Assembly (NCBI RefSeq): GCF_014648675.1
Contig: NZ_BMRO01000010.1
Location: 204,420 to 268,419 of the forward strand
Length of the DNA: 64,000 nt
Direction of reading: 5' to 3'
Origin: Actinomadura livida
Lineage (GTDB): Bacteria; Actinomycetota; Actinomycetes; Streptosporangiales; Streptosporangiaceae
Shown in pieces: positions 34,111 to 41,633 of this stretch. Under the pieces are notes generated by a model. It was given only the letters and a program-made list of their open reading frames with translations. It was not told where the DNA came from and made no database searches. Within the stretch, counting starts at the first letter, position 1. The number at the start of each line of letters is the position of its first letter. The position numbers and the translations under genes were made by a program.

Positions 34111-34614
34111 CTAGTGGCCCTCGGTGGTCTGGTCGAACGGGATGAGGAGGGTGCGGAGCAGGTCGGCGAGGACCTCGCGCTGGCCCGGGCCGAGGCTGTC
34201 CAGTATCGCCTGCTCCCGCTCCAGCAGGTCGGCGAACGCGGCGTCCACGAGCGTCCGGCCCGCGTCGGTGAGCCGGACCAGGACGCCGCGCTTGTCCTGC
34301 GGGTCGGGATGCCGCTCGACCAGCCCCGCCGCGGCGAGCCGGTCGATGCGGTTGGTCATGGTGCCGGACGTCACCAGCGTCGCCCGCAGCAGCCGGCCGG
34401 GGCTCAGCTGGTACGGGCTTCCGGCCCGGCGCAGCGCGGTGAGCACGTCGAACTCCCACGACTCCAGGTCGTGGTCCGCGAACACGGCGCGCCGGGCCCG
34501 GTCCAGGTGCCTGGCCAGCCGGGAGACGCGGCTGAGGACCTGCAGCGGCCGGACGTCCAGATCCGGACGCTCGGTGTTCCACGCCTCGACCAGACGGTCG
34601 ACCTCATCCTGCAT
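34111..34614 (-). CDS. MarR-family transcriptional regulator
   Basis: A 167-residue winged-helix dimeric repressor. The DNA-recognition helix region is SPGRLLRATLVTSGTMTNRIDRL, followed by the wing VERHPDPQDKRGVLVRLTDAG, which is diagnostic of MarR. A palindromic operator lies at 34631-34644, just upstream of its start, and two more at 35544-35591 upstream of the patatin gene. This suggests it represses itself and the patatin gene. The ligand is unknown. Confidence 0.92.
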   Translation of the reverse strand: MQDEVDRLVEAWNTERPDLDVRPLQVLSRVSRLARHLDRARRAVFADHDLESWEFDVLTALRRAGSPYQLSPGRLLRATLVTSGTMTNRIDRLAAAGLVERHPDPQDKRGVLVRLTDAGRTLVDAAFADLLEREQAILDSLGPGQREVLADLLRTLLIPFDQTTEGH

Positions 34615-34630
34615 GCCGACACCCTACCTG

Positions 34631-34644
34631 TCTTGATATCGAGA
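34631..34644. promoter_or_regulatory. MarR-type operator 1
   Basis: TCTTGATATCGAGA is an imperfect 14-bp palindrome (TCT-Y-GATATC-R-AGA) ending 17 bp before the marR start codon. It matches the two sites at 35544-35557 and 35578-35591. Position and symmetry fit autorepression by the adjacent MarR protein. Confidence 0.65.
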
Positions 34645-34667
34645 AACATGGCCGCGCCCCCGGCTCG

Positions 34668-35480
34668 TCACCCGCCCGGGGCCCCGGCGACGGGTCCGAT
34701 CCGCTCCGCGGCGGCCGCCGCCTGCCGGAATCCCTCCCGGTAGGCGGGCGTCCAGCGCGCCAGGTCGCCGACGTTCTCCCCGAACGCCTCCCGCGCCCCC
34801 TCGTCCGGGACGATCCGGACGTCCGCCGCCGCGTCGCCGAACACCTGGGGGAGCGGCTCGACCAGCACCACCGCACCGGCGCCCCGCGCCAGGCCCGCGT
34901 TGGAGCCGCCGCCGAACGCGCCGTCCATGTAGCGCCGGCCGTTGATCGTCACGGGCTCGGCGTAGCCCGGGGCGGCGCTGCTCGCCGCCACCGCCGCGGT
35001 CAGCGGGACGCCGCTCGCCGCGTCCCACACGACCGGCTTGCCCGACTCCACGTCCACGGCGGTGACGAGGAGCCGCCGGCCGGGCCACTCGTCGGTCCCC
35101 ACGAGGAACTCCATGCTCGCCCTGTGCCGCTCCTCCGGCAGCGCCTCCGCCTCCAGCGCCAGCCGCCCGATCCGCCGCCTGGCCTCGTCCGGGTCCAGTT
35201 CGGCGGTGCTCCCGATCTCGACCACCCCGGCCATCACCGACCCGTCCACCGGCGGGCGCCGCTCGTCCGAGGGCGGCAGCTCCGCCACCGCGGCCAGCTC
35301 CCGTCCCGTGGCGATCATCGCGCCCGCGATCGCGCCCGCCGACGTGCCCACGATCAGGTCCGCCGCCGCCGGCTCCACGCCCGCCCGCCGCAGCCCCGCG
35401 GCGAGGCCCGTCAGCCACGCCGTCCCGACCGGTCCGCCGGGCCCGAGGACCAGCGCCCACCCGCCTCCACTGAGTTCCAT
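34668..35480 (-). CDS. Patatin-like phospholipase
   Basis: A 270-residue patatin-fold lipid acyl hydrolase. The oxyanion-hole glycines (LGPGGPVGTAWLTGL) precede the nucleophile elbow GTSAG (Ser about 45), and the catalytic Asp lies in MDGAFGGG (about 189), where the family has DGG/DGA. There is no signal peptide. ATG 35480 opens the frame. The gene lies 53 bp upstream of marR on the same strand, with two MarR-type operators 64-111 bp before its start, so its expression is probably MarR-controlled. Confidence 0.88.
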   Translation of the reverse strand: MELSGGGWALVLGPGGPVGTAWLTGLAAGLRRAGVEPAAADLIVGTSAGAIAGAMIATGRELAAVAELPPSDERRPPVDGSVMAGVVEIGSTAELDPDEARRRIGRLALEAEALPEERHRASMEFLVGTDEWPGRRLLVTAVDVESGKPVVWDAASGVPLTAAVAASSAAPGYAEPVTINGRRYMDGAFGGGSNAGLARGAGAVVLVEPLPQVFGDAAADVRIVPDEGAREAFGENVGDLARWTPAYREGFRQAAAAAERIGPVAGAPGG

Positions 35481-35889
35481 GCCACGACGATAGGGACGCC
35501 CCCGGCGGCGCGGCATCCGGCAATGGTCCTAGGCCGATCGAATTCTTGACATCAAGATATGGGTGGGGCATGCTCTCTCTTGATGTCGAGAAAAACAGCC
35601 GCAGTACGGGACCCTGTCTCAGCCGGGTCCCCGGCGAAGCCCTCGGCACCCGCGAGAGCGACGCATCCCGCGGCCACGGCCGGGAGGCGGACCGCCGCTC
35701 CCACAACCCCATAGACGGGATGCCGCCCGTCCACCGAGGGAAGCTACTCGTTCCCCTGCGGTGTGCCAGCTCGGACGGGCGGGCGGCGTCCGGCGAGATC
35801 CCGGCCTCGCGACCCGAGCCGGCGACCCCTGGCCGGTGGCCACCCGGACGAACTCCGGGCGGCCACCGGTTGTCACGTCCCTCCGGCCG
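35481..35889. other. Intergenic region upstream of the patatin gene
   Basis: About 400 bp between the patatin start and the TetR stop. The left part holds two MarR-type operators. In the remainder I see no convincing gene: the plus-strand frames run into the TetR gene antisense and have no ribosome-binding site. Confidence 0.6.
35544..35591. promoter_or_regulatory. MarR-type operators 2 and 3
   Basis: TCTTGACATCAAGA at 35544-35557 and TCTTGATGTCGAGA at 35578-35591, 34 bp apart centre to centre, share the consensus TCTTGAYRTCRAGA with the marR-proximal site. Both lie upstream of the patatin gene start at 35480. Confidence 0.65.
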
Positions 35890-36672
35890 TCAGGTCAGCG
35901 GGTCGGCGAGCCCGTCCAGGTCGCGGCGGCCCCGGCGGTGCGCCTTCTCGGCCTTCGCCGCGGCCCTCCCCTCGGCCTTCTCCGCCCGCGCGGCGGCCTT
36001 CTCCGCGCGCTGCTTCCGGCGCTCCAGCTCCTTGCGGCGGCGGCGCGGATCCAGCGACGGCCTCGGCTCCAGCCCGGACAGGCCGTTCCAGGCCAGGTTC
36101 ACCACGTGCGCCGCCACGTCCTCGCGGCGCGGCTTGCGGACGTCCAGCCACCACTGGCCCGTCATCGCCACCATGCCGACCAGCATCTGGGCGTACATGG
36201 GCGCGAACTTGTCGTCGTAGTCGCGGCGGTCGAACTCCTGGGCGAGGACGTACTCGACCTCCCCGGCGATCTCGCTCAGCAGGCTCGCGTAGCTGCCGGT
36301 GCCCGTGCCGCCGTGGGAGTCCCGGACCAGGATGCGGAAGCCGTCCGGATGCTCCTCGATGTACTGCAGCAGCGCCAGCGCGGCCTTCTCCAGCTTGCCC
36401 CGGTAGTGGATCGCGGAGTTCAGGGACTCGGTGACGAGCCGCAGCAGGCTCTCGAACTCGCGGTCGACGACGACCGCGTACAGCCCTTCCTTGCCGCCGA
36501 AGTGCTCGTAGACCACGGGCTTCGACACACCGGCCGCGGAGGCGATCTCCTCCACCGACGTGCCGTCCAGGCCGCGTTCGGCGAACAGCGAGCGCCCGAT
36601 CTCGAGCAGCTGCTCACGTCGTTCCTTGCCAGTCATCCGCTTTCTGCGGGGTCTGGGCGCGGGTTCTGTCAC
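35890..36672 (-). CDS. TetR-family transcriptional regulator
   Basis: About 260 residues. The N-terminal TetR DNA-binding domain is plain (RREQLLEIGRSLFAERGLDG, then VEEIASAAGVSKPVVYEHFGGKEGLY). A helical ligand domain follows. The last ~45 residues are an unusual Arg/Lys/Ala/Glu-rich helix (ERRKQRAEKAAARAEKAEGR), probably an extended basic coil. GTG 36672 is 17 bp after the desaturase stop, so they form an operon; the ATG 36 bases further in is an alternative start. It probably controls the desaturase via the palindrome at 37692-37711. A TetR gene beside glmU is also found in mycobacteria. Confidence 0.9.
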   Translation of the reverse strand: MTEPAPRPRRKRMTGKERREQLLEIGRSLFAERGLDGTSVEEIASAAGVSKPVVYEHFGGKEGLYAVVVDREFESLLRLVTESLNSAIHYRGKLEKAALALLQYIEEHPDGFRILVRDSHGGTGTGSYASLLSEIAGEVEYVLAQEFDRRDYDDKFAPMYAQMLVGMVAMTGQWWLDVRKPRREDVAAHVVNLAWNGLSGLEPRPSLDPRRRRKELERRKQRAEKAAARAEKAEGRAAAKAEKAHRRGRRDLDGLADPLT

Positions 36673-36689
36673 GGGATCAATTGTGGCGG

Positions 36690-37643
36690 TCAAACCGCCT
36701 GCTTGGTGCGCCTGGCCGCCAGCCGGTCGTCGTTCGGCCACCGCACGTCGTACGCGAGGCCCAGCTTCTCGAACGCCCAGATGATGCGCGCGCTGATGTC
36801 GACCTGCCCCTTGAGGACGCCGTGGCGCGCGCACGTCGGGTCCGAGTGGTGCAGGTTGTGCCACGACTCGCCCAGCGACGGGATCGCCAGCCACCACACG
36901 TTGCGGGACTTGTCGCGGACCTCGAACTCCTCCTTGCCGAACGTGTGGCAGATGGAGTTGATCGACCAGGTGACGTGGTGGACGAGGGTGATCCGCACGA
37001 ACCCCGCCCAGAAGAGCGCGGTCAGGAAGCCGGCCCACGACATCGTCACCAGGCCCCCGATGACCGCCGGCAGCGCCAGCGACACCGCCACCAGCCCGGG
37101 GAACGCCAGGTGGATGCGCCTGATGTCGCGGTCGTTCAGCAGGTCCTTGGCGAACCGCTCCTTGGACGTGCGGGCGCCGTCGAACAGCCAGCCGTAGTGC
37201 GCCCAGGCCAGCCCCTTGGCCAGCGCCTTCCAGTCGTTGCCGAACCGCCACGGCGAGTGGGGGTCCATCTCCTTGTCGGAGTGCTTGTGGTGGCGCCGGT
37301 GGTCGGCGACCCACGTGATGACGGGCCCCTCCATGGCCAGGCTCCCGGCCACGGCCAGGAAGATCCGCAGGCCGCGCTTCGCCTTGAAGGACCCGTGGGT
37401 GAAGTACCGGTGGTACCCGACCGTGATCCCCCCGGCGGACAGCACGTAGAACACCGCCATGAGCACGATGTCCGTCCAGCCGAGGAAACTCCCCCATGCC
37501 AGCGGAACGACCGCGAACAGGGCCAGGAACGGCACACCGGTGAACACGGCGATGAGCAGGCGTTCCGCATTGCCTCTGGGTTCGGGCGCGATCTCTGGAC
37601 GCCGTTGCGGGCGAGGGGGATCCATGGCTGGAGCCGTTGTCAT
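36690..37643 (-). CDS. Acyl-CoA delta-9 fatty acid desaturase
   Basis: A 317-residue integral-membrane di-iron desaturase that introduces a cis double bond into an acyl-CoA using O2 and an electron donor. The three His boxes are HRYFTH, HRRHHKHSD and NLHHSD, with four or so TM helices and LVHHVTWSINSICHTFG before the last. No fused cytochrome b5 or ferredoxin domain is present. ATG 37643 opens the frame. It is first in a two-gene operon with tetR, with a 20-bp palindrome 49 bp upstream as likely operator. Confidence 0.94.
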   Translation of the reverse strand: MTTAPAMDPPRPQRRPEIAPEPRGNAERLLIAVFTGVPFLALFAVVPLAWGSFLGWTDIVLMAVFYVLSAGGITVGYHRYFTHGSFKAKRGLRIFLAVAGSLAMEGPVITWVADHRRHHKHSDKEMDPHSPWRFGNDWKALAKGLAWAHYGWLFDGARTSKERFAKDLLNDRDIRRIHLAFPGLVAVSLALPAVIGGLVTMSWAGFLTALFWAGFVRITLVHHVTWSINSICHTFGKEEFEVRDKSRNVWWLAIPSLGESWHNLHHSDPTCARHGVLKGQVDISARIIWAFEKLGLAYDVRWPNDDRLAARRTKQAV

Positions 37644-37691
37644 GCGTCACCACTTTCCTGTGGCTCGAGGCGGCATTACCTACGTCAACGT

Positions 37692-37711
37692 AACCTACGG
37701 AACCGTAGGTT
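37692..37711. promoter_or_regulatory. Candidate TetR operator upstream of the desaturase
   Basis: AACCTACGGAACCGTAGGTT has 9-bp arms around a 2-bp centre. It lies 49 bp upstream of the desaturase start, where RNA polymerase would bind. Size and symmetry fit a TetR operator, and the neighbouring TetR protein is the natural candidate. Confidence 0.6.
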
Positions 37712-38074
37712 CACAGTGGCCGACTGGTAAATTGAGTACGAAACTGCCTCACAGGCCACAAAACTCTCTTGCTACCCAGACGACCGCCGGACCCTCGCGG
37801 CAGGGCGGCGAGAGGTGCCTTCACCTGGCCGAACGCGCGACGGTCGCCGGAAGTTCGGCACCGGCCCCGGCTCCGTGCCCGGGCCGGGGCGCCACCCGCG
37901 CCGGGTGGCATGATGAGGCGTTGCCCACACCGTGCGTTCTAAACCGAAGCGGCCATATCGGCCGACCGGTGCGGCCCAAGATCCTTTCCGTGGAATGGAG
38001 TGGGCTCGGCGGCGCCCGGCCGAGTATGGTTGTGGGCCGGTCGGATCGCCACTCCTCCGGCTCCCTCGCGACTT
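37712..38074. other. Intergenic region upstream of tRNA-Gln
   Basis: About 360 bp with no credible coding frame. It contains a GC-rich hairpin GCCACCC/GGGTGGC at 37891-37909. It must also hold the tRNA promoter, but I cannot place -35 and -10 boxes with confidence. Confidence 0.5.
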
Positions 38075-38146
38075 TCCGGCGTGGTGTAATTGGCAGCACA
38101 AGGGTTTTTGGTGCCCTTAGACAAGGTTCGAATCCTTGCGCCGGAG
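38075..38146 (+). tRNA. tRNA-Gln (anticodon TTG)
   Basis: A 72-nt cloverleaf. Acceptor arms are TCCGGCG and CGCCGGA with discriminator G146. The D-arm region is TGGTGTAATTGGCAGCAC, the anticodon stem is AGGGT/GCCCT with loop TTTTGGT (anticodon TTG reading CAA), and the T-arm is AAGGTTCGAATCCTT. The 3' CCA is not encoded (GCTG follows). Confidence 0.93.
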
Positions 38147-38190
38147 CTGTTGGGAATCCTCCGCGCCGAGCCTCCGGGGCGGGCGGCGGG

Positions 38191-38218
38191 GTGACAGGCG
38201 GGAGAGGGGCGGTATCCT
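38191..38218 (+). promoter_or_regulatory. Candidate promoter for glmU
   Basis: GTGACA (38191-38196) and TATCCT (38213-38218) are separated by 16 bp, about 95 bp upstream of the glmU start. The spacing and boxes suit a housekeeping sigma factor. Confidence 0.4.
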
Positions 38219-38312
38219 GCCCGTGTCGGGTGCGCTGCGACCTGTCATGCCCTGATGGCGCAGGTGGGCGTGCTCGCGACCGATCCCGTCCGCGATGCCG
38301 AGGAGCCTCCTT

Positions 38313-39752
38313 GTGAGCGCTGCGAGCCGCCCGGCCGCCGTCGTCGTTCTCGCCGCGGGCGAGGGCACCCGGATGAAGTCCCGCACCTCCAAAGTGCTGC
38401 ACGAGCTGTGCGGGCGCACCATGCTCGGCCATGTGCTGGCCGCCGCGCGCGAACTGGAGCCCGCGCGGCTCGTGGTCGTCGTCGGCCACCGGCGCGAGCA
38501 GGTCGTCGAGCACCTCTCCCACGCCGCGCCGGACGCCGAGCCCGTCGTCCAGGAGCACCAGGGCGGGACGGGGCACGCCGTCCGGATGGCCCTGGAGCAG
38601 ACCGGCGCCCTCGACGGGACCGTCGTCGTCACGAACGGCGACCACCCCCTGCTGCGCGGCGAGACGCTGGCGGCGCTCGTCCGGACGCACGAGGCCGAGG
38701 GGAACGCGGCGACCGTGCTGACGACCGAGATGCCGGACGCGACCGGGTACGGACGGATGGTCCGCGCCGCCGACGGCAGCGTCGAGGCGATCGTCGAGCA
38801 CAAGGACGCGACCGACGAGCAGCGCGCCGTCAACGAGATCAACGTCGGCATGTACGCCTTCGACGGCGCCCTGCTGGCCGACGCGCTCAAGCGCGTCACC
38901 ACCGACAACGCCAACGGCGAGGAGTACCTCACCGACGTCGTGGCGATCGTGCGCGGGGACGGCCACCGGGCCGGCGCGCACCTCGCGGCCGATTGGGTGG
39001 AGACCCAGGGCGTGAACGACAAGGTCCAGCTCGCGCAGGCCAGAAGGCAGCTCAACGACCGGATCCTCGAAGCGCACATGCGCGCCGGCGTCACGATCGT
39101 CGACCCGGCGACCACGTGGATCGACGTGGACGTAACAGCCGAACCGGACGCCGAGGTCCTCCCGGGAACACAACTCCATGGACGCACGCACCTGGCCGAG
39201 GGCGCGCGGGTCGGCCCCGGCTGCACCCTGACGGACACGCGCGTGGGCGCGGACGCGACCGTGATCAACGCGGTGTGCCTGGAGGCGGAGATCGGCCCCG
39301 AGGCGACCGTCGGCCCCTACGCGTACCTGCGGCCTGGCACGCGGCTGGCCCGCAAGGCCAAGGTCGGCGCCTATGTCGAGACCAAGAACGCCGACCTCGG
39401 CGAGGGCACGAAGGTGCCGCACCTGACGTACGTGGGCGACGCCGAGATCGGCGACGGCTCCAACATCGGCGCGGGCTCGGTGTTCGTGAACTACGACGGT
39501 GTCGAGAAGCACCGCAGCGTGATCGGCTCGCAGGTCCGGGTCGGCAGCGACAACATGATCGTCGCCCCGGTGACGGTGGGCGACGGCGCCTACACGGCGG
39601 CCGGCTCGGTGATCATCCAGGACGTCCCGCCGGGCGCCATGGCGGTCGCGCGGGCCCGGCAGCGCAACGTCGAGGGGTGGGTCGAGCGCCGCCGGGCGGG
39701 GACGCCCGCGGCGGAGGCGGCCCGCCGAGCACGCGAGGAGGACGCGTCCTAG
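38313..39752 (+). CDS. glmU: Bifunctional UDP-GlcNAc pyrophosphorylase / glucosamine-1-phosphate acetyltransferase
   Basis: A 479-residue GlmU, catalysing the last two steps to UDP-N-acetylglucosamine for peptidoglycan and other glycans. The N-terminal uridylyltransferase has LAAGEGTRMKSRTSKVLHEL, QEHQGGTGHAV and TNGDHPLLRG. The C-terminal left-handed beta-helix acetyltransferase has the hexapeptide repeats and KNADLGEGTKVPHLTYVGDA, NYDG and AAGSV. GTG 38313 has AGGAG seven to eight bases upstream, preferred over ATG 38295. It heads the glmU-prs-rplY-pth run. Confidence 0.96.
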   Translation: MSAASRPAAVVVLAAGEGTRMKSRTSKVLHELCGRTMLGHVLAAARELEPARLVVVVGHRREQVVEHLSHAAPDAEPVVQEHQGGTGHAVRMALEQTGALDGTVVVTNGDHPLLRGETLAALVRTHEAEGNAATVLTTEMPDATGYGRMVRAADGSVEAIVEHKDATDEQRAVNEINVGMYAFDGALLADALKRVTTDNANGEEYLTDVVAIVRGDGHRAGAHLAADWVETQGVNDKVQLAQARRQLNDRILEAHMRAGVTIVDPATTWIDVDVTAEPDAEVLPGTQLHGRTHLAEGARVGPGCTLTDTRVGADATVINAVCLEAEIGPEATVGPYAYLRPGTRLARKAKVGAYVETKNADLGEGTKVPHLTYVGDAEIGDGSNIGAGSVFVNYDGVEKHRSVIGSQVRVGSDNMIVAPVTVGDGAYTAAGSVIIQDVPPGAMAVARARQRNVEGWVERRRAGTPAAEAARRAREEDAS

Positions 39753-39772
39753 GGCGCGCCCACCGAGGACCG

Positions 39773-39790
39773 CCCCGCCGCGCGGCGGGG
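39773..39790. terminator. GC-rich stem-loop after glmU
   Basis: CCCCGCCG/CGGCGGGG lies 20 bp after the glmU stop. There is no T-run, so it may attenuate or stabilise rather than fully terminate before prs. Confidence 0.35.
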
Positions 39791-39893
39791 AGGCGGACGA
39801 CAAAGGCTTCCGTGCGCCGGACTCTTGTGGTGCGCGGTGAGTGGGGACAACACCCACGTGAAGCGAAGTTCCATTGAGGGGGAGTTGTCAGAG

Positions 39894-40874
39894 GTGAGTG
39901 GGATCAAAGCGAGTGGCCAGAAGAAGCTGATGCTCTTCACCGGCCGAGCCCACCCGGACCTGGCCAAGGAAGTAGCCGACAACCTCCATGTCGAGCTGAC
40001 GCCGACGTCCGCGTACGACTTCGCGAACGGTGAGACGTTCGTGCGGTTCCTGGAGTCGGTCCGCGGTTCCGACGCGTTCGTGATCCAGAGCCACACCGCT
40101 CCCATCAATCAGTGGATCATGGAGCAGCTCATCATGGTGGACGCGCTGAAGCGCGCGTCGGCCAAGCGGATCACGGTGGTGGCGCCGTTCTTCGGCTACG
40201 CGCGCCAGGACAAGAAGCACCGGGGCCGCGAGCCGATCTCGGCCCGGCTGATGGCGGACCTGTTCAAGACCGCCGGCGCCGACCGCCTGATCGCCGTCGA
40301 CCTGCACACGGCCCAGATCCAGGGCTTCTTCGACGGCCCGGTCGACCACCTGTTCGCGCTGGACCTATTGGCGCACCACTTCGAGAGCCGCCTGGACACC
40401 TCCCAGGTCACGGTGGTGGCCCCCGACGCGGGCCGGGTCCGGGTGACCGAGCGCTGGTCCGACCGCCTGGGCGGCGTGCCGATGGCCATCATCCACAAGA
40501 AGCGCGACCCGGACGTGGCCAACGAGGTGAAGGTCTTCGACGTGGTCGGCGCCGTGGAGGGCCGCACCTGCGTCATCGTCGACGACATGATCGACACCGG
40601 CGGCACCATCATCAAGGCCGCCGAGGCCCTCTTCGACCAGGGCGCCAGCCGCGTAGTGGTGGCCGCCACCCACGGCGTCCTCTCCGGCCCCGCGGTAGAC
40701 CGCCTGAAGAACTCCCGCATCTCCGAGGTGGTCCTGACCAACACCCTCCCCATCCCAGAGGAGAAGCAGTTCGACAAGCTGACAGTCCTCTCGATCGCCC
40801 CCCTGGTAGCCCGAGCGATCAACGAGGTGTTCAGCGACGGCTCAGTAACCAGCCTCTTCGGCGGACATAGCTAA
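39894..40874 (+). CDS. prs: Ribose-phosphate pyrophosphokinase
   Basis: A 326-residue PRPP synthetase, making PRPP from ribose-5-phosphate and ATP for nucleotide, His and Trp synthesis. Visible motifs are the KLMLFTGRAHPDLA N-terminus, the ATP loop YARQDKKHRGREPISARL, DLHTAQIQGFFDGPVDHLFA and the PRPP loop VIVDDMIDTGGT. GTG 39894 aligns with the usual N-terminus and is preceded by GAGGGGGAG. In some actinobacteria the product also feeds decaprenyl-phosphate-arabinose. Confidence 0.96.
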   Translation: MSGIKASGQKKLMLFTGRAHPDLAKEVADNLHVELTPTSAYDFANGETFVRFLESVRGSDAFVIQSHTAPINQWIMEQLIMVDALKRASAKRITVVAPFFGYARQDKKHRGREPISARLMADLFKTAGADRLIAVDLHTAQIQGFFDGPVDHLFALDLLAHHFESRLDTSQVTVVAPDAGRVRVTERWSDRLGGVPMAIIHKKRDPDVANEVKVFDVVGAVEGRTCVIVDDMIDTGGTIIKAAEALFDQGASRVVVAATHGVLSGPAVDRLKNSRISEVVLTNTLPIPEEKQFDKLTVLSIAPLVARAINEVFSDGSVTSLFGGHS

Positions 40875-40877
40875 ATA

Positions 40878-41048
40878 GCATCGCCCTCGGCGTCAGGCGC
40901 TAGAGCGCCTTCCTTCAACGGGCAATGCGTGCGATCGCTGCATCGCTCCGACTCGCCTAGCGGCTCCCTGTGCGATCAGGTTTCTCGCAAGCTCGAAACC
41001 TGCCTTCGGACGCGATCGCGACGGTCCAGGTCGCTGCGTGGTTGCGGC
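40878..41048 (+). repeat. Structured ~170-nt repeat, copy B
   Basis: The same family as 14406-14577, starting 3 bp after the prs stop. It is the most diverged copy but keeps the common 20-mer and both stems. Stem 2 reads CAGGTTT/AAACCTG where copy C has CAGGTTCC/GGAACCTG, so the seventh base pair is T-A here and C-G there, a compensatory change. Confidence 0.85.
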
Positions 41049-41256
41049 GCCGCCTGAGCGAGCCGGGAAAGGTACCAAGCGCACCCCAGCCCGAACACCC
41101 CTCCGCACGCCCACGCAAAGCGAGCCGCAGGCGAGCAAGCCCAGCAAGAACCGACCGCACCACAGACAGGCACACCCACGGTTTCGAGCCCGCGAGAAAC
41201 GAGCGAGCGCAGCGAGCGACACCACGCCGGCCAGCCGCACGCGCAGACACCAGCCG
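41049..41256. other. Spacer between inverted repeat copies B and C
   Basis: About 208 bp with no credible gene. It contains short runs such as GAGCGAGCGCAGCGAGCG, reminiscent of the SEAKR-coding repeat at 5380-5482, and a TTTCGAGCCCGCGAGAAA inverted repeat at ~41181-41198. Confidence 0.55.
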
Positions 41257-41434
41257 GTACAGCAACCACGCGCCGGCCGGAACGCCTGCGATCGCGTCCG
41301 AAGGCAGGTTCCGAGCGAAGCAAGGAACCTGATCGCGCAGCGAGCCCCCAGGGCGAGCCGGAGCGATGCAGCGATCGCGCCGCAGTGCTCGCCGAAGGAA
41401 GGCGCGCTAGCGCCTGACGCCAAGAGCACTGCAA
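41257..41434 (-). repeat. Structured ~170-nt repeat, copy C (inverted)
   Basis: Read on the minus strand this copy is closer to copy A than to copy B, including the trailing GCAGGCGTT and GGTTGCTGT. Together with copy B in opposite orientation it forms ~170-nt terminal inverted repeats around a 208-bp spacer. The ~557-bp unit lies between prs and rplY. Confidence 0.85.
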
Positions 41435-41633
41435 TGAGTACTGCTAGACTTTGTTAACCCGCGTGTGCCCGGGTCGTCAGTGCGGTGTCGTAGTGGAGCC
41501 GCATTCCCCGGGAGAACGCAAAGAATCTTTGGGAGCGCACGTCCTGGTCGGCGTGCGTGTATCGCAACGCTCTGTCCGTAGCGGACGTCCGGTGCCGGAC
41601 GGCCGTGGATCGCAACAACAAGGAGTTTCAGCC
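41435..41633 (+). promoter_or_regulatory. rplY promoter and long 5' leader
   Basis: About 200 bp before rplY. A possible -10 box TAGACT occurs at ~41445. The leader can fold GTCCGTAGCGGAC and GTCCGGTGCCGGAC hairpins and repeats ATCGCAAC twice, at ~41568 and ~41609. It could be a transcript-level control region, but no known leader family is recognised. Confidence 0.35.

Noticed and set aside
35570..36220. Plus-strand ORF starting near 35570 within the MarR operator region
   Set aside because: No ribosome-binding site, runs antisense through the TetR gene, Arg/Ser-rich composition.
40878..41434. Insertion sequence between prs and rplY
   Set aside because: Inverted repeats are present but no transposase-like frame exists; kept as a repeat unit only.
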